From: Acidimicrobiales bacterium
GTDB taxonomy: Bacteria; Actinomycetota; Acidimicrobiia; Acidimicrobiales; AC-9
Direction: 5' to 3'
DNA length: 64,000 nucleotides
NCBI GenBank assembly: GCA_036270875.1
Contig: DATBBR010000024.1
Location: forward strand, 1 to 64,000
Shown here: positions 43,090-52,500 of the stretch, in pieces
How the letters are laid out: every line of letters starts with the position of its first letter
Position numbering within the stretch: the first letter of the stretch is position 1
Translations under genes and position numbers: made by a program
The notes under the pieces: generated by a model
Database searches by the model: none
The model's input: only the letters and a program-made list of their open reading frames with translations
What the model was told of the DNA's origin: nothing

Positions 43090-44508
43090 CTACTTCTTAT
43101 GGGTGGTCGCCGGTTGCTGAAGGGGGAGGCGGATCTGGAAGCGGGTGTCGCCCGGCGACGATGTGACCGTCAGGTCGCCGTGGTGCCGACGGACGACGAT
43201 GCGATAGCAGATGTCGAGCCCGAGACCCGTTCCCTTGCCTACTTCCTTGGTCGTGATGAAGGGCTCGAACACCCGTCGCTGGAGCTCGGGCGGGATCCCG
43301 GGTCCGTCGTCCGCGATCTCGATAAGTACCGAGTCGGCCTGGCGACCAGTGCGGATGGTGAGCGTTCCTTTGCCCTCGGTGGCGTCGATGGCGTTGTCGA
43401 TGATGTTGATCCACACCTGGTTGAGCTCGCCAGGATAGGCCGGCACCTTGGGCAGGTTGGGGTCATATTCGCGAACCACCTCCATCCCCTGCTTCAGGCG
43501 GTGTTGAAGGATGACCAGCGAGTTCTCGATACCCTCGTGGACGTCGACGGCCTCCATGGCCGACGGGTCCACCCGGCTGTACTTCTTCATGGCCCCGACC
43601 AGCGTCGTGATGCGGCCGGCAGCCGTTGACAGCTCCTCGACCATGGCGTCGATGTCCAGGGCCGCCACCATCCACGCCAGCACGTCCTCGACTCGGTTGC
43701 CCGCAAGGGATGTGACCCGCTCGATCCAGTCCGAGTCGACACCGGCGGCGACGAGGGTGGGCGCCATGTCCCACCCCCGGGGCACGCCGGCGTCTTCGAG
43801 GCGCTGGCCGAGCTCGTCCTCACGGTCGCCGGCATCGAGCGCCGACAGCTTTTCTGAGTTGCGACCCTGCTCGGCGGCGGCGCCCTGCAGGGCCACGATC
43901 TCCGCGAACGTCTCGGCGTCCACCTGGGCGGCGAGGGCGACGATGGCCCGGCGGGCGTCGCCCAGCCGCTCCCGCAGCGCCTGCGCGGCGCGCACCTCGG
44001 CGGCGGCGGGATTGTTCAGCTCGTGGGCCAGGCCGGCCGAGAGTGACCCGAGGGCGACCAGCTTCTCGCGCTGGCCGACGATGTTCTCGACGTTCGTCAG
44101 ACCGAGAAACATCCCGTCGAGCAGGTGGACGGCCATCGGGAACCACGTCTTCAGGACGTAGGCGAAATCGTCCGCCTGCAGTCGGAAGAACCGCACGGGC
44201 GTGAGCGTCCGGAGGGTGTTGACGTAGACCTTGTCGTCCGCGCTCTCCACGAAGGCCCGGATGGCTCCCGCGTAGGCGCCGTGGTGATCGGTCGTGTTCA
44301 TCACCACGTCTTCGCCGGTGATCCGCTTGAGCATCTGGATCTGGCCGTCGAACAGGACGAAGAACCCCTCGGCCGGCTCGCCCTCGTGGAAGACCTCTTC
44401 GCCTTCGTCGTACGTCACGACCTGTCCGTGCTCGGCCAGCCAGGTCAGCTGCTCGTCGGATAGCTTCTCGAACAGGAAGCAGCCCCGCAGCTCGTCGACG
44501 AGCGTCAT
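43090..44508 (-). CDS. Cyclic-nucleotide-binding-domain histidine kinase
   Basis: The 472-residue protein has an N-terminal cNMP-binding-like domain (about 5-125; FEKLSDEQLTWLAEHGQVVTYDEGEEVFHEGEPAEGFFVLFDGQIQML). The phospho-acceptor region is LGSLSAGLAHELNNPAAA (His162), then a long helical segment, and a C-terminal HATPase with NQVWINIIDNAIDATEG, DDGPGIPPEL and TTKEVGKGTGLGLDICYRIV. There is no membrane segment, so it senses a cytoplasmic signal. It overlaps the upstream response-regulator/reductase fusion by 4 bp, which is its obvious partner. Confidence 0.92.
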   Translation of the reverse strand: MTLVDELRGCFLFEKLSDEQLTWLAEHGQVVTYDEGEEVFHEGEPAEGFFVLFDGQIQMLKRITGEDVVMNTTDHHGAYAGAIRAFVESADDKVYVNTLRTLTPVRFFRLQADDFAYVLKTWFPMAVHLLDGMFLGLTNVENIVGQREKLVALGSLSAGLAHELNNPAAAEVRAAQALRERLGDARRAIVALAAQVDAETFAEIVALQGAAAEQGRNSEKLSALDAGDREDELGQRLEDAGVPRGWDMAPTLVAAGVDSDWIERVTSLAGNRVEDVLAWMVAALDIDAMVEELSTAAGRITTLVGAMKKYSRVDPSAMEAVDVHEGIENSLVILQHRLKQGMEVVREYDPNLPKVPAYPGELNQVWINIIDNAIDATEGKGTLTIRTGRQADSVLIEIADDGPGIPPELQRRVFEPFITTKEVGKGTGLGLDICYRIVVRRHHGDLTVTSSPGDTRFQIRLPLQQPATTHKK

Positions 44509-46166
44509 TGCTGATCCAGGTAGCGATGGATGAGGCTCACGGCCATCGCCCCTTCGCCCACGGCCGAGGCGACCCGTTTGACCGACTCACTGCGAACGTC
44601 GCCCGCCACGAAGACGCCGGGGACGCTGGTCTCGAGGAAGAGCGGGTGACGTTCGAGCGGCCACTCCGGCGGCGGCTTGCCGTCGACCAACAGATCCGGT
44701 CCAGCGACGACGAAGCCCCGATCGTCCCGGCGGACGGTGTCGCCCAGCCACTCCGTGCCGGGGGCGGCGCCGATGAGCACGAACAGCCACGAGGTGTCGA
44801 CCTTCTCCTCGGTGCCGGTGGGCCGGTGGAGAAGCCGCACCTGTTCGAGGTGGTCGTCGCCGTCGGCCCAGACGATCTCGGTCTGCTCCCGCACCGTGAT
44901 GCTCGGGTGCTCCCTGATCTGTTCCACGAGGTAATGCGACATCGACCGCTCGATCGACGCGCCCCTATAGAGCAGCGTGACGCTGCGAGCCTTGCGGGAG
45001 AAGTACACAGCAGCCTGCCCGGCTGAGTTCGCTCCGCCGACGATGTACACGTCGTCGCCCTCGCAGCTCGTGGCCTCGGTCATGGTCGCCCCGTAGTAGA
45101 CGCCGCGGCCGGTGAACCGCTCCACCTCGGGAATGCCGATCCGACGGTAGGCGACGCCGGTGGTCAGGAGCACCGAGCGAGCCTGTAGCTCCGTGCCGTC
45201 GCGCATCCGCACCACCCGGGCCGACCCGCAGATCTCGAGGGCATCGACCTCGGACACGAGCAGGGTCTCGACCTCGAACCGCTGCGCCTGGGTGGCGGCG
45301 CGGCGGGCCAGGTCGGCGCCCGAGATCCCAGACGGAAAACCCAGGTAGTTCTCGATACGAGAGCTCTGACCGGCCTGGCCGCCCACTGCCTCGCGCTCGA
45401 CGAGCACCGTCTTCAACCCCTCCGAGCCCGCGTACACGGCGGCGCCGAGCCCGGCGGGACCGCCACCCACGACGATGAGGTCGTAGAAGGGAAGGTTGGG
45501 TGTACGGGTCAACCCGAGGGCGGCGGCGACCTCGGCCGTGGACGGCGACCGCAGTTTCGTCGTGGGGGGGACGACGACCAGGGGCAGGTCGTCGGGGCTC
45601 ATGCCCTTGGCCGCCAGCAGGCGGTCCGCCTCCTCGTCGCGACCGTGCTCCTTCCACAGGTACGGGACCTGGTTGCGGGTGAGGAAGTCCTTCATGTCGT
45701 GCGACGCCGCCGACCACCGGTGCCCCACGACCGTCACACCCTCGAAGGGTGGCCGATCCTGGGCCCGCCAGTCCTCGAGGAGGTCGTCGATGACCGGGTA
45801 GAGCCGTTCCTCGGGCGGGTCCCACGGCTTGAGCAGGTAGTAATGGACATCGGCCCGGTTGATGGCGCCGATGGCCGCCTCGGTATCGGCGTAGGCTGTC
45901 AGGAGCACCCGGCGTGCCTCCGGGTACACCTCTTGCGCCCGCTCCAGGAACTCCACCCCGTTCATCTGCGGCATTCGGTGGTCGGCCAGCAGGAGGCCGA
46001 CCCGGTCACCGCGGTCCCTGAGCTCCGACAGCGTGTCGAGGGCCTCCTGGCCCGACTCGGCCCGGCGGATCCGGTAGTCCTCGGAGTAGTGCTGGCGCAG
46101 GTCGCGGGCGATGGCGCGGGAGACGCCGGGGTCGTCGTCGACGGTCAGCAGGATCGGGGGGGCCAT
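44505..46166 (-). CDS. Response regulator fused to thioredoxin-reductase-like flavoprotein
   Basis: The 553-residue protein has a receiver domain (about 1-130; Asp10/Asp11, phospho-acceptor Asp62 in LLADHRMP, Lys113). A thioredoxin/glutaredoxin-like segment follows (about 145-215; VVGHRWSAASHDMKDFLTRNQVPYLWKEH). The C-terminal flavoprotein (about 228-553) has VVGGGPAGLGAAVYAG, VERE and GVFVAGDVRS. The CxxC of true thioredoxin reductase is replaced (GVYYGATMTEATSC), so thioredoxin reduction as such is not expected. Phosphorylation probably controls flavin chemistry. Confidence 0.92.
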   Translation of the reverse strand: MAPPILLTVDDDPGVSRAIARDLRQHYSEDYRIRRAESGQEALDTLSELRDRGDRVGLLLADHRMPQMNGVEFLERAQEVYPEARRVLLTAYADTEAAIGAINRADVHYYLLKPWDPPEERLYPVIDDLLEDWRAQDRPPFEGVTVVGHRWSAASHDMKDFLTRNQVPYLWKEHGRDEEADRLLAAKGMSPDDLPLVVVPPTTKLRSPSTAEVAAALGLTRTPNLPFYDLIVVGGGPAGLGAAVYAGSEGLKTVLVEREAVGGQAGQSSRIENYLGFPSGISGADLARRAATQAQRFEVETLLVSEVDALEICGSARVVRMRDGTELQARSVLLTTGVAYRRIGIPEVERFTGRGVYYGATMTEATSCEGDDVYIVGGANSAGQAAVYFSRKARSVTLLYRGASIERSMSHYLVEQIREHPSITVREQTEIVWADGDDHLEQVRLLHRPTGTEEKVDTSWLFVLIGAAPGTEWLGDTVRRDDRGFVVAGPDLLVDGKPPPEWPLERHPLFLETSVPGVFVAGDVRSESVKRVASAVGEGAMAVSLIHRYLDQQ

Positions 46167-46237
46167 GGCAGCATTCTCTCCGAGGTGGCCGCCGTAAGCC
46201 TACCGGGAGGCCCACCAGCCTCCACCCGGCCGACCGC

Positions 46238-47857
46238 TCAAATTCGCGAAACGGCCCCTTCGGGCATAGCCAAGACGTCCTCGATGCCCTCCGCCTCCAC
46301 CGGCACCGGCACCGTCTCCTCCATGCCGATGTGGGACTGGCGGCGCAGCGGAAGGTCCCGCAGGAAGGTGGCGAGCAGGAACGCCGCGATCGCGACGGGG
46401 ATCCCGACCATGAAGACCGTGTGCATGGAGTGGACGAAGCTCAGGACCACGCCCGAGCGGACCGAAGCCGGGAGGGCCCGCACCGACTGCGGCGATGACA
46501 CGAAGTTGGCGGTCACGTGGCCGTGGAAGCCACCGGGCAGCAGGCGCGGGAGCCAGTTGTTCAGCCGGGCGGTGAGTACGGCGCCGAAGATGGCAGTGCC
46601 GAAGGAGCCGCCCATGGACCGAAAGAAGTTGATGGTTGACGTGCCGGTGCCGAGGTCCTTCATGGGGACCGCGTTCTGCACGGCCAGCACCAGGTTCTGC
46701 ATCATCATGCCCATGCCCACCCCGAGCGGGACCATGTAGGCCCCGGCGAGGACTCGTGACGTGTGCAGCCCGAGGTGCGACAGGAGCCACATGCCCAGCA
46801 CGAGCAGGGCGCCCCCGATGACGATGAAGACCTTGTAGCGACCGACGCGGGTGACGAGGCGACCGCTGACGATGGACGCCACGAGGAGGCCGCCCATGAG
46901 TGGCAGCAGGAGCAGCCCCGAGACCGTCGCCGAGGCGCCCGTCACCAGCTGCATGTACTCAGGCAGGAAGATGATGGCGCCGAAGATCGTCATAGCCAGG
47001 AAGAAGGTGGTGGCGTTGGCGACGCTGAAGACGCGGTTGCGGAAGAGGCCGAGCGGCAGGATCGGCTCGGTGGCCCGACGCTGCTCCCACCAGGCGAAGG
47101 CCCCGACCAGGCCCACGCCGACGAGCGCCATGGCGATGATGGGCGGTGAACCCCACGGGTAGGTGTTGCCGCCCCACACGGTGACGAGGAGCAGGGCGAC
47201 GACGGCACCGACGAGCAGCGTCGCGCCCGTGTAGTCGACGACTGCCTTGCGCCGGGCGAAGGGCAGACGGAGCACGACCGAGGTCACGGCCAGAGCGAGA
47301 ACGCCGATAGGTAGGTTGATGTAGAAGATCCATCGCCACGACAGGTGGTCGGTGAAGAAGCCGCCGAGGAGCGGCCCGCCCACGCTGGCGAGCGCGAACA
47401 CGGCGCCGAAGTAGCCCTGGTAGCGGCCCCGCTGGCGGGGGCTCACGATGTCACCGGTGATGGCCATGGCCAACGCCAACAGCCCGCCTGCGCCCACGCC
47501 CTGGACCGCCCGGAAGGCCACCAGCTCCAGCATGTTCTGGCTGATGCCCGACAGCACCGAGCCGGCCAGGAAGATGAGGATGGCGGCCTGGAAGAGGCGC
47601 TTGCGCCCGTAGAGGTCCGAGAGCTTGCCGTAGAGGGGGGTCGCGGCGGTGGACGTCACCAGGTAGGCCGTCACGACCCAGGAGAGGTGACCGATGCCCC
47701 CCAGGTCGCCCGCGATCGTGGGCAGGGCGGTGGCCACGATGGTCTGGTCGAGCGCGGCCAACAGCATTCCGAGCATGAGGCCGCTCAGCACCACCATGAT
47801 CTGGCGGTGCGTGAGCTCGAGGGGCCCTGACGGCTCGGGCCGGGCGACCGTGGTCAT
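46238..47857 (-). CDS. MFS exporter, DHA2 (EmrB/QacA) family, 14 TM
   Basis: The 539-residue protein starts at ATG 47857, sharing ATGA with the MarR stop. It has [22 protein letters not shown] in TM1, motif [14 protein letters not shown], and [42 protein letters not shown] typical of this family. The C-terminal tail after TM14 is about 40 residues. It exports drugs or metabolites using the proton gradient. The coupled MarR gene is its likely regulator. Confidence 0.92.
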   Translation of the reverse strand: MTTVARPEPSGPLELTHRQIMVVLSGLMLGMLLAALDQTIVATALPTIAGDLGGIGHLSWVVTAYLVTSTAATPLYGKLSDLYGRKRLFQAAILIFLAGSVLSGISQNMLELVAFRAVQGVGAGGLLALAMAITGDIVSPRQRGRYQGYFGAVFALASVGGPLLGGFFTDHLSWRWIFYINLPIGVLALAVTSVVLRLPFARRKAVVDYTGATLLVGAVVALLLVTVWGGNTYPWGSPPIIAMALVGVGLVGAFAWWEQRRATEPILPLGLFRNRVFSVANATTFFLAMTIFGAIIFLPEYMQLVTGASATVSGLLLLPLMGGLLVASIVSGRLVTRVGRYKVFIVIGGALLVLGMWLLSHLGLHTSRVLAGAYMVPLGVGMGMMMQNLVLAVQNAVPMKDLGTGTSTINFFRSMGGSFGTAIFGAVLTARLNNWLPRLLPGGFHGHVTANFVSSPQSVRALPASVRSGVVLSFVHSMHTVFMVGIPVAIAAFLLATFLRDLPLRRQSHIGMEETVPVPVEAEGIEDVLAMPEGAVSRI

Positions 47858-48348
47858 GACGGCTGCGGCACGCGCTGAGGGGCGCGGGTCGCGGAACGGG
47901 TGCTGACGCCCTCCGGCCCACCGAGATCGTCGGCCAGGCGGTCGAGCAGGTTGGTCACGAGGCGGCGGTCGGCGTCGGACCACTCCCGGAGCATTTCGGC
48001 GAGCTGTTGGCGTCTGAATGAGACGACCTCCGCCTGGGCGTCGCGTCCCCGTTCGCTGACGGCGAGGAGGCAGGCACGACCGTCGACGGGGTCGATGCTC
48101 CGCTCGATCAGGCCGGCGTCAACGAGCTTGTGGGTCTGGCGACTGATCGTGGATGCGTCCAGGTTGAGGGCGGCGGCCAGATCCGACGCCCGCATCGGGC
48201 CGAGCTCCTCGACCCGGTTCAGCAACCAGTAGGACTCCTTCCCGAGGGGAACCTCGGCGAGCCGAGCAGGCAGGTCGAGGCGGCCGACCGTGCGGGCTGC
48301 ACGGATCAGCGCTCGCTCGAGCGCCGAGATGTCGTCCGTGGCGGTCAT
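47854..48348 (-). CDS. MarR-family transcriptional regulator
   Basis: The 164-residue winged-helix protein has [57 protein letters not shown] (about residues 45-100). ATG 48348 is preferred because TATCCT ends 6 or 7 nt upstream, suggesting a leaderless mRNA. It is coupled to the downstream exporter gene by ATGA. Inverted repeats at 48375-48404 just upstream are candidate operators, so it probably represses its own operon. Confidence 0.92.
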   Translation of the reverse strand: MTATDDISALERALIRAARTVGRLDLPARLAEVPLGKESYWLLNRVEELGPMRASDLAAALNLDASTISRQTHKLVDAGLIERSIDPVDGRACLLAVSERGRDAQAEVVSFRRQQLAEMLREWSDADRRLVTNLLDRLADDLGGPEGVSTRSATRAPQRVPQPS

Positions 48349-48374
48349 GCCCCAAGGATAGCCCGGATAGTTGC

Positions 48375-48404
48375 TTGGTGCATCCAATTGCTGGCGCCTA
48401 GCAA
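48375..48404. promoter_or_regulatory. Probable MarR operators upstream of the second MarR/MFS operon
   Basis: TTGG (48375-48378) and CCAA (48384-48387) form a 13-bp inverted repeat with TGCAT in the centre. TTGCT (48388-48392) and AGCAA (48400-48404) form a second with a GC-rich centre. They lie 27-56 bp upstream of the MarR start, over the expected -35 region of the leaderless promoter. Confidence 0.5.
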
Positions 48405-48460
48405 GTGACTCAGGTCACAACGCGGCTCCAGCCTCGAGCACGACCTGGCCCGCGCTGCGC

Positions 48461-50170
48461 TCAGTCGCGGTCGGCGCTGCCGTCGAGCTCCTTCCTGAGG
48501 ACCTTCCCGGTCGGGTTCCTCGGCAGGTCATCGACGAGCTCGACGTCCCGCGGCACCTTGAAGCGGGACAGGTTCGCGCGCACGTAGGCCTTGAGGGCGT
48601 CAGGCGAGACACCATGATCGTCCCGGACCACGACCACGGCCTTGAGGCGCTGGCCGAAATGCTCGTCGGGGACGCCGACCACTGCCGCGTCGGCCACGGC
48701 ATCGTGGGCCCGGAGCAGCTCCTCGACCTCCTGGGGGAACACGTTCTCGCCGCCTGAGACGATCATGTCGTCCTCCCGGCCCTCCACGAAGAGCCGCCCG
48801 GCCTCGTCCAGGTGACCGAGGTCTCCCGTCGACATGAGCTGGTCGAGCATTTCCTTGCTCTCACCGGCGGTGTACCCCTCGAAGAGCAGCTCGCTGCCGA
48901 CGAAGATCCGACCCGTCGTACCTACGGGGACCTCGTCTCCCTTCTCGTCCACGATGCGGATCACCGTGCCTCGGGGCGGAAGACCGGCGGTGCCGGGCGC
49001 CTCGCGAAGGTCCTCGGGCGTGGCGATGGCGGCCCAGCCAACCTCGGTCGATCCGTAAAGGCTGTAGACGATGTCGCCGAAGGAGTCCATGAACGAATGG
49101 GCGAGCCGGTCGGACAGCGGCGAGCCGCTGAGGCCGACGACGCGCAGTGACCGTGTGTCGTACCGGCGGCGGGTCGTCTCGGGCAGGTCCATGATCCGCT
49201 GGATCATGACGGGCACGGCAGCCAGGACCGTGACCTGATGCTCCTCGATGGCGGCGAGGATCGCCTCGGGGTCGAATCGACGATGGAGGACCACGCTCGC
49301 CCCAGCCACCAGCGACAAGGCGTAGTTGCCGAGCCCCCACGCATGGAAGAGCGGTGCGGCGATGAGCGTCGTGTCCCGATGTCGGAGCGGGATCCGGGAG
49401 AGGAAGGCGACCAGCGGGTTGAGCGTGCCCGGCGCGCCGCGGTTTGCTCCTCTGGGCCGTCCCGTCGTGCCCGATGTGAGGATGATCTGACGCCCGGGCT
49501 TGGCCGGCGGGGCGGGATGGCGGTCGTTGTGGGTGGCGATGAGGCTCTCGAGCGTCGGATCACTCGAACGTCCGCGTCCGGTGGGCTCGTCGACCCAGGC
49601 CACGAAGCGTCTGCACCTCCGTGCACCTTGCTTGACCGCCTCGGTGAACTCCTGGTCGTAGACCAGACCCGTCACCTTCTCCGCCTTGATGAGCTCGGCG
49701 AGCTGGGGTCCGGCGAACGAGGTGTTGAGGAAGTAGGCGTTGGCGCCGAGCTTCGACAGCGCGATGGTCGCGTCCACGAAGCCGCGGTGGTTGCGGCAGA
49801 GGACTCCCACGTTGTCACCCTCACCAATGCCCGAATCGGCCAGGCCGTTGGCGAGTGACGTCGTGCGGCGGTGCACCTCGGCGAAGCTGAGGGTCCCCGC
49901 CTCGTCGATCACCGCCGCCGCGTTCGGGAAGCGCACCGCCGCAGCCGCGTAGCCGGTGGCGGGGGTCAAACCCCAACGGCGCATTGCGGCCACCACGCTG
50001 ACGACCTGGTCGGGCCGCATTGGACGGAGCAGCCCGATCTGGCTGAGCGCGGGGACGGCACCGATCACCTCCGCCACCGGACGGGTCACGCATGTCAGCG
50101 CGCCGGCGAGGGCGCGAGATGGGGCTTTCACCAATTCGGCGGCAGCCATCGGGTTCAACACATTGTCCAC
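48461..50170 (-). CDS. AMP-binding acyl-CoA ligase
   Basis: The 569-residue ANL enzyme has the P-loop ILTSGTTGRPRGANR (about residues 230-244), YSLYGSTEVGWAAIATPED, the hinge STGDLGHLDEAGRLFVEGREDDMIVSGGENVFPQEVE and the C-terminal Lys in NPTGKVLRKEL. It activates a fatty or aromatic acid as the CoA thioester. Its substrate is not evident. It is more like long- or medium-chain fatty acyl ligases than MenE, and it is not part of the menaquinone locus. Confidence 0.9.
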   Translation of the reverse strand: MDNVLNPMAAAELVKAPSRALAGALTCVTRPVAEVIGAVPALSQIGLLRPMRPDQVVSVVAAMRRWGLTPATGYAAAAVRFPNAAAVIDEAGTLSFAEVHRRTTSLANGLADSGIGEGDNVGVLCRNHRGFVDATIALSKLGANAYFLNTSFAGPQLAELIKAEKVTGLVYDQEFTEAVKQGARRCRRFVAWVDEPTGRGRSSDPTLESLIATHNDRHPAPPAKPGRQIILTSGTTGRPRGANRGAPGTLNPLVAFLSRIPLRHRDTTLIAAPLFHAWGLGNYALSLVAGASVVLHRRFDPEAILAAIEEHQVTVLAAVPVMIQRIMDLPETTRRRYDTRSLRVVGLSGSPLSDRLAHSFMDSFGDIVYSLYGSTEVGWAAIATPEDLREAPGTAGLPPRGTVIRIVDEKGDEVPVGTTGRIFVGSELLFEGYTAGESKEMLDQLMSTGDLGHLDEAGRLFVEGREDDMIVSGGENVFPQEVEELLRAHDAVADAAVVGVPDEHFGQRLKAVVVVRDDHGVSPDALKAYVRANLSRFKVPRDVELVDDLPRNPTGKVLRKELDGSADRD

Positions 50171-50304
50171 ACCAAGGGTCTACCCGAACATCCCCCTGGC
50201 TGACGCACGGCGGCGTGATTGGTGTGCTGCCCGGTGGCCCTGCCGGGCCGGGCCTGGACGCTCGGCGCCAGCGGCCTCACACGGGCCGGCCTCCCGGGCC
50301 GACC

Positions 50305-50316
50305 TATGGTTGCCAG
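50305..50316 (+). promoter_or_regulatory. Leaderless promoter of the small membrane protein
   Basis: TATGGT (50305-50310) is followed by 6 nt and GTG 50317. The spacing is the same as at 7462, 16061 and 23627. Confidence 0.5.
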
Positions 50317-50523
50317 GTGGCATCGCTGAACGGCGCGCCGGCGTCGGGGACACGGCTCAAACGGCGACGGTGGCAGCGGCGCCTGTTCGGGGCGCTCGGG
50401 GTGGTCTGGCTCGTCATCGCTCTCGTGGTCGGTCTCGCCTTGGGGAGGTGGACGGTGGCTGGGCTGTGGTTCGGACTGGCTGCCATGGAGCTGGCGCTGT
50501 GGTTCATGGCCGGACGGCGGTAG
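50317..50523 (+). CDS. Small two-helix membrane protein
   Basis: The 68-residue protein starts at GTG 50317. It has a basic N terminus (LKRRRWQRRL) and two hydrophobic helices (FGALGVVWLVIALVVGLALG and VAGLWFGLAAMELALWFMA). No ribosome-binding site is visible, consistent with leaderless translation. It is an uncharacterised inner-membrane protein. The following 169 bp to the solute-binding gene include a CTGACG/CGTCAG hairpin at 50563-50578. Confidence 0.6.
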   Translation: MASLNGAPASGTRLKRRRWQRRLFGALGVVWLVIALVVGLALGRWTVAGLWFGLAAMELALWFMAGRR

Positions 50524-50692
50524 CCGGGGCGCCCCCGCTGTGCACTGGATCCGGGGGATAAGCTGACGAAGCCGTCAGGACGAGGTTGGGGGTGTCTGGG
50601 GTGTCTGGGGCAGGTCGGGTGGGTGTGCTTGGTGCCGTCGAGGCGGTGCGGCGGAGGCGTGTGGACGTGCGCAAAGCGCGGGCGGCAAGCCG

Positions 50693-52435
50693 ATGACGCC
50701 GGCCCCGCGCTCCTCGCCGCCGGCGCTCGACAGCACCCAGGTGGAAGTCATGGTGCGCCGGTATCTGGCCCGCCTGGCGAGGCGCTACGCGCCGATGGGC
50801 GTCGCCCTCATCGCCCTCGTTCTCGTGCTCACCCTCGTGCCCTCCATCAACCAGCCGGGCCAGCACGTGCAGGCCTCGGGCTCCGGCGGGTCGACAGCGG
50901 GCGGGACGGGCGCAGGCGGGGCGGGCAGCCTGGCCGCCGGCGGCGGAGGCACTGGCGTCCAAGGGGTTGCCGCCGGCGGGGCGGGCGGTGGCTCCGCCTC
51001 GGCGTCGGGCATCACGCCCGCCGCTGCCACCGGCTCGGGGGGCGCGACGCGCGGCGGCGGGGCATGTGCCAACGGGGCGAAGCAGGTGGCCTGGACGGTG
51101 TACGCCCCGCCGTGTGTTCCCGCCTATCACGGCAACAACGGAGGAGCTACGGCGGCCGGTGTCAGCGGGGACACCATCACGGCGGTTTTCAGGAGGACGA
51201 ACTCGGCCGAGGAGAAGGCCGCCTTCGCCGCGGCCGGCAGCGCGGCACCCGGGAGCGACGACCAGTACCTGTCCGACCTACGTGCATATATCGACCTGTT
51301 CAACAAGAGCTACGAGCTCTACGGGCGCCACGTGGCGGTGAAGGACTACAACGGTCAGGGCGACAACATCGCCGAGGACCAGGGTCAGGACCTGCAGGGA
51401 GCCCAGGCGGACGCGGCCACAGCCAGGAGCATGGGTGGCTTCCTGGACCTGTCGTCGAGCCCCACTCTGGCCTCGACCCAGCCCTACGACGAGGATCTCG
51501 CTCAACAGCACGTGATCGCCATCGGGGCGGTAGGCCTGCCGCAGTCCTGGTTCCGCCAGTACGCCCCCTACGAGTACTCGATCGCCCCCGACGGCACGAA
51601 GATCACGACCGCGGGCGTCCAGGGCATCTGCCGCCGAGCGGCCGGCATGCCTGCGATCTTTGCCGGGGATCCGAGCTATCAGCGCCGGACCCGGACCTTC
51701 GGCCTCATCACGCCGGAGAACCCTCAGTACATGCAGGAGGGCGACCAGTTCCAGAGCGGGCTCGCTTCGCAATGCGGCACGACCATCGCCAAGCGGGTCA
51801 GCTACTCCATCAACATCAGCACGGAGGAGCAGCAGTCGACGAGCATCATGGCCCAGATGCGAAGCGCCGGCGTGACGACGGTGATTTGCGGGTGCGATCC
51901 CATCATGGAGATCTTCCTCAGCCGCTCGGCCGACAGCCAGAGCTACTCGCCCGAGTGGACCGTCACGCCGTGGCTCGATCCCCAGGCTCGGGAGACATCC
52001 CAGTCCCAGTGGTCGCACGCCGGCGCCGCCCAGGCGTTCGCGTTCCCGCCCAAGGCCCAGTCCGAGGCCTATCAGGTCTTCAAGCTCGCACGCCCCGGCC
52101 AGGAGCCGGCGGAGAAGTACTACCCGGAGGCCTACTGGACCGCGCTGTACATCTTCAGTGCCCTCCAGCTGGCGGGTCCCAACCTCAACGTCCAGACCTT
52201 CCAGCAGGGTGTGTTCAGCGAGCCCACCACGCCGCGCGGCATGTTCGGGACCTGGGCGGGTGGCCCAGAGGCGTACAGCCCAACCGTCGAGGGCTACCTC
52301 AGCCACTGGAACCCCAACGCCGTGAGCGGCATGGACGGGCAGAAGGGCGCCTGGGTTGCCTGCGAGGGCGGGCAGTGGTTCCGTATCAACGATGCGAACA
52401 GCTGGGGACCGCCCCACACCCAGCTGCGTTGCTGA
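50693..52435 (+). CDS. Membrane-anchored type-1 solute-binding protein
   Basis: The 580-residue protein starts at ATG 50693. A single membrane anchor lies near residues 34-53 (APMGVALIALVLVLTLVPSI), then a Gly/Ala/Ser-rich linker of about 65 residues, and a large extracellular domain with the PBP-type-1 pattern of branched-chain amino acid or amide receptors (DTITAVFRRT, GRHVAVKDYNGQGDN, AQADAATARSMGGFLD, TFGLITPENPQYMQEG, EKYYPEAYWTALYIFSALQLAG). No permease or ATPase gene is adjacent. A sensory or orphan receptor role is possible. Confidence 0.85.
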   Translation: MTPAPRSSPPALDSTQVEVMVRRYLARLARRYAPMGVALIALVLVLTLVPSINQPGQHVQASGSGGSTAGGTGAGGAGSLAAGGGGTGVQGVAAGGAGGGSASASGITPAAATGSGGATRGGGACANGAKQVAWTVYAPPCVPAYHGNNGGATAAGVSGDTITAVFRRTNSAEEKAAFAAAGSAAPGSDDQYLSDLRAYIDLFNKSYELYGRHVAVKDYNGQGDNIAEDQGQDLQGAQADAATARSMGGFLDLSSSPTLASTQPYDEDLAQQHVIAIGAVGLPQSWFRQYAPYEYSIAPDGTKITTAGVQGICRRAAGMPAIFAGDPSYQRRTRTFGLITPENPQYMQEGDQFQSGLASQCGTTIAKRVSYSINISTEEQQSTSIMAQMRSAGVTTVICGCDPIMEIFLSRSADSQSYSPEWTVTPWLDPQARETSQSQWSHAGAAQAFAFPPKAQSEAYQVFKLARPGQEPAEKYYPEAYWTALYIFSALQLAGPNLNVQTFQQGVFSEPTTPRGMFGTWAGGPEAYSPTVEGYLSHWNPNAVSGMDGQKGAWVACEGGQWFRINDANSWGPPHTQLRC

Positions 52436-52446
52436 CAGGCTGACCG

Positions 52447-52474
52447 GGGCCGATCGGCCCGCCGGTGCAACCGG
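52447..52474. promoter_or_regulatory. Two palindromes upstream of the ECF sigma gene
   Basis: GGGCCGATCGGCCC (52447-52460) is a perfect 14-bp palindrome, and CCGGT-GCA-ACCGG (52462-52474) is an inverted repeat. They end 27 bp before the sigma start at 52501. One could be the end of the solute-binding transcript and the other an operator. An AACC within the second resembles an ECF -35 element, but no matching -10 is clear. Confidence 0.45.
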
Positions 52475-52500
52475 TCTCGGTTCGCGGTGTTCTTGATGAC

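Noticed and set aside
44505..46166. True thioredoxin reductase
   Set aside because: The CxxC redox motif is absent and a receiver domain is fused at the N terminus.
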